44,020 bases of DNA from Trileptium ribeirensis (GCA_030248225.1 JASANE010012303.1:1-44020), one strand, 5' to 3'; numbered from the stretch's first letter, positions 1-41,360 are shown. A program made the numbers and translations. The notes: generated by a model from the letters alone, not told the origin.

Positions 1-2108
1 TTCCACCCGCGGTTGTCACAATCTGGGCAGTCTTCGTTATGCTTGTTGTTGTACCGCAGGGAAGTCGACAGAACCGGCTCAACCGGTTCCCGCAATTTCG
101 TCCTAGAAATGACAACGACGCAGCAGCAGCACCAACCCGTTAAATTGCGCCACTTTGATGTAATCGGCGTTTAAATTCTTTTAGAGTTGGCGCCAGAACT
201 ACTGACGGTGGCAGCGCATTCCACACCGAAATGTTTCTGTTGGTGAAGCTGAATCGTCTGATGTTTAAACGGGGGACGTTTAGAGTTCTTAGTTGAAGAG
301 GATGCCGTCGCAATCCCCCTGTCGATGTGAAGATAAGGAAATGCTGAGTTCAGTGTCGCAAAGTTCATGAGTTATTTTGTAAAACATTATCAAGTCCGCC
401 CGCAGCCTTCGAGTTTCCAGAGTTTGCAGTCTTAATGCATGTAGTCTGTCGGTATATTGTAGGTTTCGTAGTGGGGCGGCTAATTGTGTTACTAGTCTCT
501 GAACACCTTCGATTTTGGCTATATCTTTGGCTAGATGAGGGGCCCAGCAGCTGGTAGCGTATTCGACCTGTGGTCGGACTATCGCTTTATGAAGTCGAAC
601 AATAGTTTTTGTACCCAAATGTTGGTACGATCGTTTGATCAGGGCCACGGATCTTTTCGCTTTATTGCTAATATTGTTACAGTGCATGGAGAATTTGAGG
701 TCATTCGTAAATGTTACGCCTAGGTATTTAATGGCATTTGTTTGAGGAATTGGTATTTCGTTGAATAAGTATTGATGCCGTGGGTTGTCGTATCCTAAAT
801 GTAGAGTTGCGCATTTGTCTACGTTGAAGTTCATCAACCACGTTTTGGACCATTTATTGATCTCGTTTAGATCAGTTTGAAAAAGATCGTGTTCAAGATA
901 GCAGCTTTTGGAAGAAATTCGTCTACACAGGGCAGTATCGTCGGCGAATTTGAAAATTGCTGAGCTGACATGGTCATCCAAGTCATCAATGTAGATATTG
1001 AAGAGTAAAGGTCCGAGGGTAGAGCCTTGAATAACACCACTGTCGACGGAAGATAAGTCAGATTCTGCATTACCAACGCTAACATATTGCATCCTGTTGG
1101 TCAAACAAGACTCAATGTAACTTAGAAGCGGTTCGCGTATGCCGTAAGATTTAAGTTTTATTAAGAGCCGTTTGTGAGGTACTTTATCAAACGCTTTTTG
1201 AAGGTCAAGAAATACTATACCAACGGAATCGCCTTGGTCAATAATAGTTGAGACCATATCTACAAATTTTATGAGAAGAAGTTCACACGATCGTCGTTTA
1301 GAAAAACCGAACTGTGATGAATTGAGCAGCTTGTTATCTTTAAGATATTTAGATAGAGCATCACTGACGATTGATTCAAGCAATTTCGAACAGGAGCTAG
1401 TCAGGCTGATCGGGCGAAAATTATTTGGTTCCAAGACTGAGCCCGATTTATGGATCGGAATAACTTTCGCGATTTTCCAATCACTGGGTATTGAACCTGT
1501 CCTTATGCAAATGTCAAAAAGCTGTTTTAGCTGGGCTGCTAAAGCAAATTTTGTGCGCGACAGAAAAAGATTACTGATACCGTCGGGTCCCGGACAAGCA
1601 CAAGTTCGACCATGTGTGAGTTTGTTACATATTAAATCTATAGATATATTAATAGTTGTGATGGTGGTTATGGTTCGTAGAAGATATACTGGGAGATTGT
1701 CGTCTTCACAGGAATACACACTAGAGAAATACCTATTGAAACAATTTGCGATGTACAACTCGTTTGTAACAACAGATCCTGCCTGCTTGAGTACTGTGGG
1801 GCGCCTGCGAGACTTTATTTTACTATTAAGATAAGAGTAGAAAGCCTTTGGGTTCAGGTTGATATTGTCAGCTAGCATTCGCTCATATCGTTGCACGCTT
1901 TTTCTTACAAGTTTATCAGCTTCCTTTGTTTTTGTGATGTAGTTAATCCAGGTTTCATGAGTATTTTGCAGTTTATGTCGTTTAAAAGCACGTGATTGGA
2001 CTTTTATTATTTCGCACGTACGGTTATTTGCCCACCGTGGTTTGTTGCGGCAAGTACGAGAGTATTTAGGTATGTATTCGCAAGCATTATTAATCGCTGT
2101 TTTTAGAC
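1..2108 (-). mobile_element. Antisense 5'-truncated LINE (CR1/jockey-like non-LTR retrotransposon)
   Basis: The minus strand encodes the reverse-transcriptase part of a non-LTR retrotransposon. Coding sense runs from about 2108 down to a stop at 140-142; the 3' untranslated tail reaches the window edge. No endonuclease domain is seen, so the copy is 5'-truncated. Its 5' edge lies where the large repeat at 2109 begins. One frame change near 300-345 separates the main frame from the conserved C-terminal segment (residues like SVWNALPPSVV and KEFKRRL). The copy is therefore probably dead. Confidence 0.9.
140..2108 (-). pseudogene. LINE ORF2 fragment: reverse transcriptase, frameshifted near its C-terminus
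   Basis: The main frame (1896 down to 289, and open upstream to about 2108 without an early ATG) reads as a non-LTR reverse transcriptase. Visible landmarks in order are a linker ending in SSVYS, a fingers motif (WKIAKVIPIHK), the NFRPISLTS motif, the SQFGFSKRRS motif, the palm motif VFLDLQKAFDKVPH, the GVIQGSTLGPLLFNIYIDDL motif (split here only by description) and the catalytic FADD box at 937-948. The C-terminal RRLRADLIMFYKI segment is followed by a frameshift, after which a second frame supplies the usual WNALP...FKRRL ending and stops at 140-142. The reverse transcriptase would copy the element's RNA by target-primed reverse transcription. Family assignment to the CR1/jockey group is by motif resemblance only. 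Confidence 0.88.
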
Positions 2109-3012
2109 ACTTCGATTACCCTCTCGAGTGACCAATATATCCTAATTACTAATTTTGTGCTCGCCAATCGGGAGTCTGGGCTATTCCCTGTGTACCGTCG
2201 CCAATCGAGACCTGCACAGAGTAAGAAACTTCAACTTAGTAGTCGACCGCTACTGTTTAGTTGTAATAACTGGGTCTTTTCGCCAATCGGGAGCGGGTTG
2301 TCACATACTGGCACGATTAGCGTAATTCTAAGGACCTAAGTTCAGGTAATTATATAAACGTGCGTGGGTCGCCAATCGGGACTGGTCGTACAAACTTCAC
2401 ATGAGGCTTATTAGAATTAGCTGATAACATAAGCTTAACGCTAATAGAGCTAACAACAAGCGCGCGCAAAGCGAAAGTAGTCGAGTAGCGACAATAATAA
2501 AAGTCAGGCGTGAATAACCGGTGTAATTAGAAGCGGGTTTAAAAAGGTAGCCCTACGAGATAGTGTCGCGTAGCAATATCGTCAGGCCTTTGTTGCACGG
2601 GCAAGAGTATTATACGAAGGGTAATAGGCCTTAGTGCACCGGAGAGAATATTATACGAGAAGCCTATACGCCTTAATGCACGGTCAGTACCGTTACAATC
2701 AAGCTCACGGGTCTCAGTTGCTCAACGTTGTGCCTTAACATTTTACCGACATTGCTACAATAAACATTTATTACTACGTGTTTGGTGTTTAAGTATTTGA
2801 ACCCGAGTGATCGAGCCGAGCAAAGTACAACCCGCAACGCGAAAGATAGGGCATAAATACTGATCACGCAAAGAAAGACGCGCGCCATACCAAGCGTCCC
2901 ACCGGCATTCTACTGGCCACACCTCGAACCGCATAGTCTTTCGGTGAAGAATCCCGTCCCCATTTAAGTGCCGATAGCCGACATATGGAATAATCCCATC
3001 CAACCCCTACCC
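2109..3012. repeat. Large degenerate repeat, copy 1 of 4
   Basis: Starts at CGATTACCCTCTCGAGTG and ends at CCAACCCCTACCC. It matches the stretch at 3707-4558 along most of its length (for example ACAGAGTAAGAAACTTCAACT, shortened here, and AGTAGTCGACCGCTAC). Its 3' 120 bases (ACCGGCATTCTACTGGCCACACC then CCCATCCAACCCCTACCC) are the best conserved part of all four copies. The short motif CGCCAATCGGGA recurs four times at about 2162, 2198, 2280 and 2369. No convincing coding frame; the short minus-strand ORFs differ between copies. Confidence 0.7.
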
Positions 3013-3706
3013 CTCGGATCTTTAAAAATACAACAGGGGGTCTAGTAGGCTACTAGGGGTCCCAAGCCTTAAATTTTACAAATTTTAGTTTCATGAATCC
3101 TAAATCACTTTATGCTTTATTGTATATTTCACTAAACGTTTGGGTTTTAAAATTTTATAAAATTCCTAAGTGCTTATTGAGCATATGTATTAATTTTTAT
3201 TTTTTAATTATTAATTTATTATATATTAATTATTTTTATTTAATTAATTGAGGCTTTTATTTATTAATATACATATTTGTCGTTTTTCTGTTTTATTAGC
3301 TAACATATGTTAGAGTTTTAATTTGTCTTTTTTTTCTAGAGTTGTGTGGTGCTTCTACACGATCAAGAGAGCGGCTGTGCGGAAATTGTTTGTTCAGTAT
3401 ACCATTTCGACTAATTTTTATTCTCCATAACGACCTAGCTAATGGTTAGCATAGGTGTAAGGGGAACTTGTTCGTCGTGTATATTACTGGTGTAGCGGTG
3501 GAGAGGACCTTGTGCTAATAGTTATCTATGGCTAAGAAGCTTCCTGATTTAAAGATTACTTATTGATTTAAAGCCAGAAACACGTCATACACAAAAGTAT
3601 TGTGTTTTATGCTTATAATTGGAAGGATTGACGCGAAAGGATTATGTCGAGCTATTCTATTCTATGTGCTATTCTTGAGCAGACCGGGCGAGTAAGTGGT
3701 GAGGAT
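3013..3706. other. AT-rich spacer between repeat copies 1 and 2
   Basis: Contains a very AT-rich stretch at about 3160-3300 (runs of TTAATTATTAATTTATTATATATTAA type). A short segment after the repeat (AGTAGGCTACTAGGGG) resembles the segment after copy 2, so the repeat unit may extend into it. No gene seen. Confidence 0.5.
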
Positions 3707-4558
3707 TCGATCACCCTCTCGAGTGGCCGTTAGATTCCATTTACTATTCTTGGCCAACCAGCCGGAGGCCACTGATCGATCTGTGCGAGCAGCCATCCGA
3801 AGCTCGTACAGAGTAAGAGACTTCAACTGCACAGTAGTCGACCGCTACCATACAGTTTTAATAACTTAGTCAGGCAGCCACCGGCTTGTTTGACATAATT
3901 GGCAATTATTAGAGTAAATCTAAGGCGCAGGTTGAGGTAATCAAATACTCGCACGGTGTCTCAGCCAGTCGGTGCGTGTTATATCAACCCACAAGGGCTG
4001 TATTAGAGTAATAGATAATCTAACCTTAAACCATTATCGCTCGAATCATACTTCTTAAACATTAGTTGCGATAACGTAAGTGTAAAAACTTAGGCTCAAG
4101 TACTAGGTAGTTGTAACATAACCTAACTTGAAAAGTAATAGAAATAGGGATAAGGCACAAGTAGTCGAGTTGAAATAAAAGTAGAGAAGTCAGATTGTGC
4201 AAGAATTATCGGTGGAACCTAACGCGATCTAAAGTACGAGTACTAAAGAATAGGCAGCGAGCTTGATTTACGGGTTCTCAATAACTGTGCCTAATATTTT
4301 ACTTTGCCTTTCAATAAACATTCTTTATACGTGACTGTTGCCGAATTATCTGGAACCAGAGTGACTAGAGCAACGCGCCGCAACGCAAAATATAAGGCAT
4401 AGTATCGATCACAAAAAGAAAGGACGCGCGCAACCAAGTCGTCCCACCGGCATTCTACTGGCCATACCTCTGACCACACATCTTCCGGTGACGAATACCT
4501 TCCCCATTTAATTACCGATAGCTGTCATAAAGAAAAATACTATCCAACCCCTACCCCG
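3707..4558. repeat. Large degenerate repeat, copy 2 of 4
   Basis: Begins CGATCACCCTCTCGAGTGGCC and ends ATCCAACCCCTACCCC, parallel to copy 1. Where copy 1 carries CGCCAATCGGGA, this copy carries related but different short motifs (CAGCCATCCG, CAGCCACCGG, CAGCCAGTCGG) at matching positions. The ORF at 4291-4479 on the minus strand shares a VWPVECRWD stretch with copy 1, which reflects DNA homology and not a demonstrated protein. Confidence 0.7.
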
Positions 4559-5289
4559 CTAGAAACAAATATAATACCAGGTTTTGTAGGCTACGCAGGG
4601 GGTTTTCGGACCCAATCCCACCCAACCACCCAAACACAACCCAAAACACACTCGAAAACAAAATTTTTTTTCACAGTTTTATTTATAATAGGGCCCCTAT
4701 TCTTTTAACTTCATAAATCCTAATTTTGTTATTCTAGTTTATTTGTTTCAACTAATTTGCATATTTCGCATTAGTTTTCTTGTTTAGGTAACATATAGAT
4801 AGCACTTTTCCTGGTTTTTAGTTCAGTTCTCTTTTGTCTGTTGTACACATCAACGAGTTTTGCGCAAAGGATAGAGCTGTTCATTCTGATTATATTTTAT
4901 TGTTGCTACCCACGGTACCAAGGGTCCAAAATCCTATAAATCCATCTTACAATTCAAAATTGCGGGTTTTATTTTTTCTATATTGTTCCTCCCTCTCTTT
5001 TGCGTCCACGTTTTCGTATTTCTTTTATTTTCGTAGCTGATTTGCATAAATTGCATTAATTTGCAGCTAGCTGATTCTAGTTTATGTTTTTCGGTTTTCA
5101 GTTATGGTTTTCGACGGGGCTGGAATAGTGTAGCAGAATAGTACGCGTAAGATTTATGCCTTAAATAGTTTTAATGCTCGCTGATTTTACTTCCGGCTCT
5201 TCGCGTAAAAGAAGTATATACGCTTAGGTGCGTTTGCTAGTGTAGTTCCGGGTTTTAGTTCGCATAAAGAATTATGCGATCAACAGTGA
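4559..5289. other. Spacer between repeat copies 2 and 3
   Basis: AT-rich sequence without a recognisable gene. A short part after the end of copy 2 (TTTTGTAGGCTACGCAGGGGG) parallels the sequence after copy 1. Confidence 0.45.
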
Positions 5290-5877
5290 TTGTTTTGCTA
5301 AATAAGGTCAATATTAGCGTAAATCTAGGTCCTAGGTTGAGTTATTTAGACACTCGCACAGTTTGGCCAGCAAAGTACGGGGGTAACTGTGCCAACCTCA
5401 AAAGAGGCTACTAGAATTAACAATAACTTAAGCGTTACGCTAGTAGAACTGAAACATCTACGTGTGAAAGAATAGTGGATAAAGTTAGTACCGAGTAAGT
5501 AAGAGTTAGCATAGCTGGTGTATCTGTAACAAAAACGGTTAGTTTAACCATACCAAAAAGAACGGTGCTTTTAAAGATTACAGGTCGCGTGTAAAATATT
5601 TTATAACTTAACATTTTATAACTTTGTAATAAACGTTACTAACTACGCGTTTGGGTGCTTACATATTTCAACCAGAGTGATCGAGACAGAACCGCGCAGC
5701 AACGCAAAAGATAGGGCATCGGTACTAGTCGTTAAAAATAAGGAACGCGCGCCAAATTAAGTATCCTCACCGGCATATTACTGGCCACACCGCGGACCTC
5801 ACAATCTTAGGTGACGAATCCCGTCCCCTTTTAATTCCGATAGCGGTCATAAGAAAAATACCCACCGACCCCTACAC
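5290..5877. repeat. Large degenerate repeat, copy 3 of 4
   Basis: Shares with copy 1 the segment ATTAGCGTAAATCTAGG and the end block (CACCGGCATATTACTGGCCAC, then CCGACCCCTACACC). It is shorter at its left end than copies 1 and 2. No coding capacity seen. Confidence 0.62.
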
Positions 5878-6149
5878 CATCATTTCATCTGAAAATAACA
5901 ATTGTTTCTAGCTTACATAGCCACCAATTAAACGGTAGCTCTGTTGGTTGTTATGGTTATATATGACAAATGTGTGAGCGGAAGTTCTAGTTTTGAAAAA
6001 TCGGTTTTCTTGGCTGAATTCTTGGTTCTTCCTTGATTTTTTACACAATTGGAACGGAAAGCAACGAGTGCTAACGCAAAAAATTACGTATTACCAAATA
6101 GTGTCGGAGTTCATATTTTCTTTTTCGCATAGGTTCTGAATATTAAAAG
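5878..6149. other. Spacer between repeat copies 3 and 4
   Basis: No gene or repeat boundary recognised. The left limit of copy 4 is not sharp. Confidence 0.35.
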
Positions 6150-6605
6150 ACTGGATCCTCTAAGTATTAGGACTTAACGTAACGTAACTTAGTTGACATA
6201 GTAATAATAACTTATCACTCAACCCTTAAAGCAATTGTCAGCTAGTGGGGGCAACTGTATTAAATAAAGAACAGTATATACTAGCGGCATTAAAGAACCG
6301 TTCCATAAGAAGACCTCACGAGGCAGGCGTTCGATATTTGTGCTTTAACGTTTTATAATGTTTTTGTAATAAACGTTCTTACTGCGCCACTGGTGCTCAA
6401 TTATCTGAAGCAAGAGTGACTAGAGTTTAGCCACGCCGCAACTCAAAATATAAGGCTAAAATACTGACCACGAAAAGCAAGAACGCGTATTGTCCGAACA
6501 TCCGGACTGGCATTCTACTGGACATACCTTGAACCGCACAATCTCGTCCCCTTTTAGTATCCGATAGCCGTCATAACAAGAAATTTCCCATCCAACCCCT
6601 ACCCA
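6150..6605. repeat. Large degenerate repeat, copy 4 of 4 (partial)
   Basis: Keeps mainly the right-hand part: the GTGACTAGAG segment shared with copy 2, GACTGGCATTCTACTGGACA, and the end block CCCATCCAACCCCTACCC. It is the shortest copy. Confidence 0.62.
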
Positions 6606-7244
6606 CCGAAAACCTTAAAATATAACATTTACAAGGACTGGCAACATTTGTTAAGAGCTTAGTCTTCAAATTCACCATATTCGGACTCATATCGGCCCAA
6701 TGAGTGGTTCCACTAAAATTGATGGTCCGCATAGTTGTATATGTAGATGAGCTGATTACGCATGGTGGTGGTATCCATTATTCGATGCTTCGTAGCCTGT
6801 GTCGGCCAGATATGTTTTGCGAAATAATGGTCAGATTTGACAAATATATAACTCTTAAAAACCTATGTTTTGTTATTTCCACGTGGAATATGGGGTCGGA
6901 GCTCTTTGCGTTGAACTAAAGCGTACTCCGCATTCACTTTTGCTTTTTAGCAAAATTATTTTATCGAAATCTATGCATCCTGAATGGCAGACAGACAAAA
7001 AAGTTTCCTGATTTTTTCTCGTAGCACCTTCAGTGGAAACTCCGCTTACTTCGCTTGCTCCGTTTCAAATATGCCAGCGCTCAATGACCTTCGGTCTGCT
7101 TCGTGCTGGCGACATTTCAGAGCGAGCCTGCTGCCACCGCCTGAGTATTGCCATTAAAGTAGCCTGTTTAAACTGCTGTCATGTGCAAATATGTTATACA
7201 TCTATAATTATTTAACCATCGTATAATTTTGTTTGTTTTTATTT
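6606..7244. other. Gene-free stretch
   Basis: Short ORFs are present but none resembles a known protein or shows gene-like structure. Nothing assigned. Confidence 0.4.
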
Positions 7245-7720
7245 TCGGAGAGCGACCCTCTGTGTATCCGCAGGTGCACCCTAGTGAAAATTATGCTTTC
7301 GGTGTGTCTCAAGCTAAAAGAAGCAAAACAAAATGTTAGTCAATGTTCATGAAGCCGTTCCCGAAATATTGGCAATTTTTTGTTTTTTTTCGGTTTTCGG
7401 GGCGACGCCCTGCGTTTCTGGGGCTGAAGCTCTATTGAAAATGTGGCCCGGTGCTTTCAGTGTGTTCCGCAGACTAACAAAAGTTAAAAGCTGATCAAAA
7501 TACATCAAGACGTTCCCAAAGTATTGCCAATATTGTGTATTTGTTTTTGGGAGGGGGCGACCCCCTGCGTACCCGGGGGCGAAGGCCGGATTAAAATATG
7601 CTTCGATGTTTGCCCATGAGGACAGAAGCAGCAAAACAAAATGTTTGGTCAAAATCCATCGACTCGTTGAAAATTTACTGCCGAAATATTTTTGAAATTC
7701 AAGAGGGGGTCGGGGGTAGC
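7245..7720. repeat. Tandem repeat, about 3 units of about 150 bp
   Basis: Three diverged units are marked by GCGACCCTCTGTGTATCCGC (7252), GCGACGCCCTGCGTTTCTGG (7402) and GCGACCCCCTGCGTACCCGG (7557), giving spacings of 150 and 155 bases. Each unit then continues with a GAAAATTATGCTTTCGGTGT-like part, an AGCAAAACAAAATG-like part and a CGTTCCCGAAATATTGGCAA-like part. The open minus-strand frame at 7347-7652 is a by-product of the repeat. Confidence 0.8.
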
Positions 7721-9087
7721 TAAACGTTTTGTTCCTGCATTCCCATATTATGGCCTACCCAACAAAAACCCATTCAATTCCATCGACCTCAAAAGTTGTG
7801 GTCACTAATACCTCAGTCACCCAAAATTTGGGACACATGGACATACAGACAGACATACGGCAATTAATATGCTGGATAAGGAACTGCAGGTATATATGTG
7901 GTACCAGGAGACTATATAAAATCCATGAAACCTCGGCGACGAAATGCAATTTGCCACATATGCAAGTGTGTGACGTTTTCGTAATGAACAGATCATGGTC
8001 ACGTGACGGATTAAGAACGTTGGTGACATTATGATGCAATGACTTAATTACCTACGCCTGCGCTATTAGTTATATAATTATGCAAGTCAGTTCTGTGTAT
8101 ATAATTTATGTACTTTTGAAATAAACTATGATAGTTCATTTGACTTCTTGTAACGCAACCTAGTGCGACAAATGCATTAGGTACTTAAGTGGTCTCCTAA
8201 GTTCCTAATTTTTACATGAGTCTGCTCCCTAAATTTCAACCACATGTTAAAAGCACTTTCAGTAATTTATTAACTCAGGAAGGATTCATATGTATATATT
8301 ATCGCAAAGTGATAACGAATATATATGACACCTTTTTGCCTCTTAATGGCATATTATTGGCAACAACCTTCAAGTAGAATCTTACTACTTTAGCTATATA
8401 CAATGTATACACATGTATTGTTCACGTTGCTGATGTACATTAGTGCTTGAGTTTGTAGGGTTAAAGCATAAAATAATTTTGAGCAAAGAGTGTTTCAGTT
8501 TATTCATTGAATACTTGTTTCGTTTATACTAGCTTATTCGTATAATCTGGAACAATGAGGTTTTTCGATGTACTGGTTTCATTCTCTACTTGATAGAAAA
8601 TTTTGCTGGTGCGTGCGAATAGGGGACTGAGGATATAAAACAATGAGCATCACCAAAGCACTGGTTTTCAAAATTCAGAGTGTTTTTAGCAAAAAACTAC
8701 GGATCATAAATTTTGCGTTAGTCCGACCGCGGAAGGAGTGATCCAAGTGTAGTCACTGCGTCACCAATGTTTCCAACGTCGATAATCAATTTTTATTGTC
8801 ACCAATGTATTTTTCGTTGTCTTTTAAAAATCTTGGTGTCATGTATCGATTGGCAAGGATCGATGGAAGGATACCAGTTGAGTCTTGCTTACTCGTACTT
8901 GCATGACTAACTCCTATGTTTTCCCTATTTTGAAAGCTCGTGTTTGAAATCAATTATATGATTGTTTGAGATATTCATTTATAAGCTGAACAAACTAAAA
9001 AGGTGGTTTGCTGGTTATCATCGGTATTGTCTAGACATTCGTCAACTACAATCTTGGCACCAAGCAATCTGTTATATTGCAACAGCG
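7721..9087. other. Upstream region of the U2SURP gene
   Basis: No conserved protein is recognised. It should contain the promoter and 5' untranslated region of the downstream gene, but I see no motif that fixes the transcription start. The bases just before the start codon (GCAACAGCG) contain an AG that could be a cis- or trans-splice acceptor. The minus/plus ORFs at 7729-8039 overlap each other and are most likely chance. Confidence 0.4.
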
Positions 9088-37863
<28,776 letters not shown>

Positions 37864-38068
37864 ACTGCAGCGTTTGTATAATGCATATTATAGTGCACTA
37901 ACGATTTTTTGCAACAAACCAATGCTCTTCTCTCACTAGAAAATTCCGTTTTGAGGGAGTAAGACGCTTTCGGATCATGGATTATTGAACCGTGAAAAGC
38001 TCAGGGGATTACGAGCGTGTAACGTCTGCTTGCGTCTGTTGATTGAATTGTTCACGCTGTAGATCCTG

Positions 38069-38078
38069 AATAAATAAA
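38069..38078 (+). terminator. Polyadenylation signals of U2SURP
   Basis: Two overlapping AATAAA hexamers (GAATAAATAAATC) lie 205 bases past the stop, with a T-rich region after them. Confidence 0.75.
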
Positions 38079-39949
38079 TCAAATTTATTAAAAATATTTT
38101 GTTAAATTTTATCAAGCGAACTAATATTTGAGTTTTGTAGTATGAAAATGAGTGCCGCAGATTTTATTGCAATTCATTTTACATTGTCAACTGTTAAGTC
38201 TTTGGATAGTTTTGACGTAACTGTAGCTGTTGAAGCTGTGGCAAACACATGTTATGGTTTCAATCAGAAAATGGACACTGCACAAATGTTGACTGTAGTT
38301 TTCGTTGTAATAGCGAAGAGTGATTTATCGTCCTTCGTGGACAGTATTTGATTTTATAGGATGCATGCGTATTAATAGGCCTTATCTTTTTTTGTTGCGA
38401 ACTTTCGAAATATAACAGCTGTAACTGTTTACATGGTGATTATTTCAAAGCTGCGCGATGTTTGTTTGTATGTGTACCCATAGCTACGCCTTATATCTTT
38501 GGTTGGGTCTAACTGTCGCAGTTGGCCGTGTTCTAGTAAATTAATTAAAATATTGAACATGAGCTAGGTGGCTTTAACTAATTCCAAGCATTGAATATCA
38601 AACACTCAACAAGCATAGCCACGCTAGACTGATTGGTATTGACATGTTTGAAAATTGGTTTGTGGGTTTGTTGTAAAGTTTATACAGCTCGATCATGTAC
38701 AGTGCCCGCTAGAAATTTATATCGCTGTATGGTCTCTCGCTCGAAGGAGACTAATTTGTGGCGCGTGCTATATATTACTGGAGATTGCACTAAATAGTTA
38801 GACTATCGCCTAGATATCCTAAACTTGTTGATTACTGTGGTGTTGCAATGGGCTGCAAAGGAAAATGAAGCTACCACACATTATGATTCTAGATACTCTG
38901 TTGCTTATCTATCTAGGGGCTGTCGCAAAATGTTGGTTTGATTTTCATTTGTCAAATTGGCAAAGACTATTTTTCTTTTCACTGGCGATCATCGAGGTGT
39001 AAGAAATTATAAATTATATTAAGTGTTCACTTTCGTTCAATAGTTCTTTTAATTTTAATAATTCAAGTGAAATTAAATGATTTTCAGTTTTATCGGGGTA
39101 TTATGTTTTTCACTGTCAGGTCCCTTTGTTAAAGTTGAATTTCAAGGTTTAACCGAGCTGTTTACAGCAACTATACGCACTGGGTGAGTAATTGAATAAC
39201 CGGTGTATTTCTTTCGCCATGCTTGGGTTTGCTTAAGAAAAGCGACGTCTTGTTTGTGGGAACCTATTAGCCTATCTTCTTCACGGAGACGGAGATGTCA
39301 GTGTTTTAGACCTTCGTTAACGAGTGTGGAGTGTTATTTTATTTATCGTCTTTGTACTTCTAATAATGTATCTGAATTATAATTGTTACTTTATTATTAC
39401 TATAACATAAATAGAACAAATTTTATAGACGCAATATCATTATTTGTGTAGACTTTTTCATATATTGTGCTAAATTATACATAATGAAACATAGCTGATA
39501 TTTTCAGTTATGCTTTTTTTATCACTTTAGGATGTACTTTCTGCTGAACCTATATTAAACCGTATAGCTTTGTATAAATATCAAACGCAGAAATAACAAC
39601 GAAAAACTGAATTAAGAGAACGCAACCGGCGATGCATGCTATATTTAATCATAGCTGCTCAAATAGAAACTCAGTGAAAATTTAGTTTTGGTAAGCATAA
39701 CATCGTAAAGAACTGAAGTTGTTTTAAGCATATATATTTCGGAACAGGATTATGGTATTTCTTCTAGATATAAGAATAGTTGACAATAAATTAGTTCTAC
39801 ATTTTATTGGTGTTTTTGTTATCGTACTAACTCGTTAAACTGTATGATCTATTTAGATCTCTGGATCATTATGTTACTGTAATGGTAGTAGTTGATAAAT
39901 GTTAATAAAGGATCGCGAGTGGTGATAGTATTTTCTCAAAGTTTGACAT
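38079..39949. other. Downstream intergenic stretch
   Basis: AT-rich, without a recognised gene. A 69-codon ORF at 38142-38351 has no recognisable family and sits directly behind the poly(A) signal, so it is most likely chance. Confidence 0.5.
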
Positions 39950-41360
39950 TCGATTGACTATATCGCGATAGAATTTCTGAGCGTTAATATGGTAAAAATT
40001 TCTGTGTCAAGTTCGATGATTTTTTTTGTGCTGATGGCGAGGGATTGGGAGGTCATATTTCATGTTTGGCAAACAATTTTCCAATTTTTAGTAACCAAAT
40101 TTTGAATGTAACAGCGGGAATTTTGGTACCATTCAACTCAGCTAGTCTAGGCAATTGGGAAACTCCATTTCGACCACATTTGTAACAAAATATTTTAGTT
40201 TTTTGTTACCAATTGTATTCTTTGGTATCCAGCGTTTTCAAAAAAATGGATAAATGTATATTGTTATATATCATTCAACCGCGTTATGAATTAAGTGGAA
40301 TGGTACCAATACCAGCTATATCAATTTGTGGGTTTAAGCACTAACTTCTATGTGAAAATGTAGACGAAAATCAAAGCCTATGAGATCTAAGTTCCTCAAT
40401 CTATACTAATGAATCGATTCAGTTGTGGTTATAAAATGAAACATTTATAGAGAAAAATTTTGGGTGCCAAGGGTTAATGTAAAAATTTTGCCATAATAAA
40501 TGTATATGCTTGAAATGGGTATATATTTTCTGAACAGCTTCGACGAGCTGAATAACAAAATGGCGTCGAAATTTCAACTGAATCTCCAAAATTGATCGAA
40601 TTTTGGATGTGAGAGTGGACTCATTAGTTTATAGCCACAGTTTAATCGATTCTAACTAAAACCATTACTTTATTATTATTAAACATGCGGCTTACTAAAT
40701 TTTGTTTAAACTATTAAGGATCTTCGCTAACTATTGTAATAAAAGTGTTGGCATTATATTAGAATTTTGTTTAATTCAACTGAGCGCAACATTCCACGTT
40801 TATCATTGACCAAACAAAGTGGGCTTTCTAAGTTGTGTCTAAACGAGCATGTTACGGTGTGCTATTATTTTCAAGTGAAATGTCGTCTCGTAGTATTTTT
40901 GTTTTTAATTGTGGAGATGCCGCAATAATTTTTGGTACCATTCGACTTAACTCGACGAGCTGAGTCAAAATTTCTCTAGTGCAGCCATTTTTGTAATTAT
41001 TTTGTAGGTTCTCACTGGTGCCCAAAATTTTCCAAAAGAATTTCTCGACAAATTATAAATTTATGTATGATTGAAACCACATTAACGAGCTGAGTCGAAT
41101 AGTAGTAAGTCGCTACAATCGGATGAATTATAACTTAACCTTAGGATTTAACATAATACAACTCCTTAGCCCCTGATCCGACTGTAGTGATATTAGTACC
41201 ATTCGACTAGACTGGCATGATAGCTAAAAGTTGGCATTAATCGAAAAAAATTTGGGCACCAATGGGTTCGTTGGGAGCCCACACCCCATTTGTCGTCAAA
41301 ATGGCCACTACGAATATATTTAGACTCAACTCGTTGAGTTGAGTCGAATGGGGTCAAATT
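39950..41360. repeat. Degenerate repeat zone with a palindromic GAGCTGAGTCGAAT-like motif
   Basis: Variants of GGTACCATTCGACTTAACTC and CGACGAGCTGAGTC recur at about 40125, 40303, 40539, 40934, 41083, 41194 and 41323. Around them sit AAATTTT-rich blocks with CCATTTTTGTAA-like text. At 41323-41345 the motif forms an inverted repeat with 9-bp arms (GACTCAACT / AGTTGAGTC). No coding frame. Confidence 0.6.

Noticed and set aside
2755..4479. Shared VWPVECRWD peptide in minus-strand ORFs of two repeat copies
   Set aside because: The flanking frames do not align between copies and the best-conserved DNA block fully explains the shared peptide.
7729..8039. Two overlapping ORFs of about 100 codons on opposite strands
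   Set aside because: No family resemblance and typical of chance open frames in mirrored positions.
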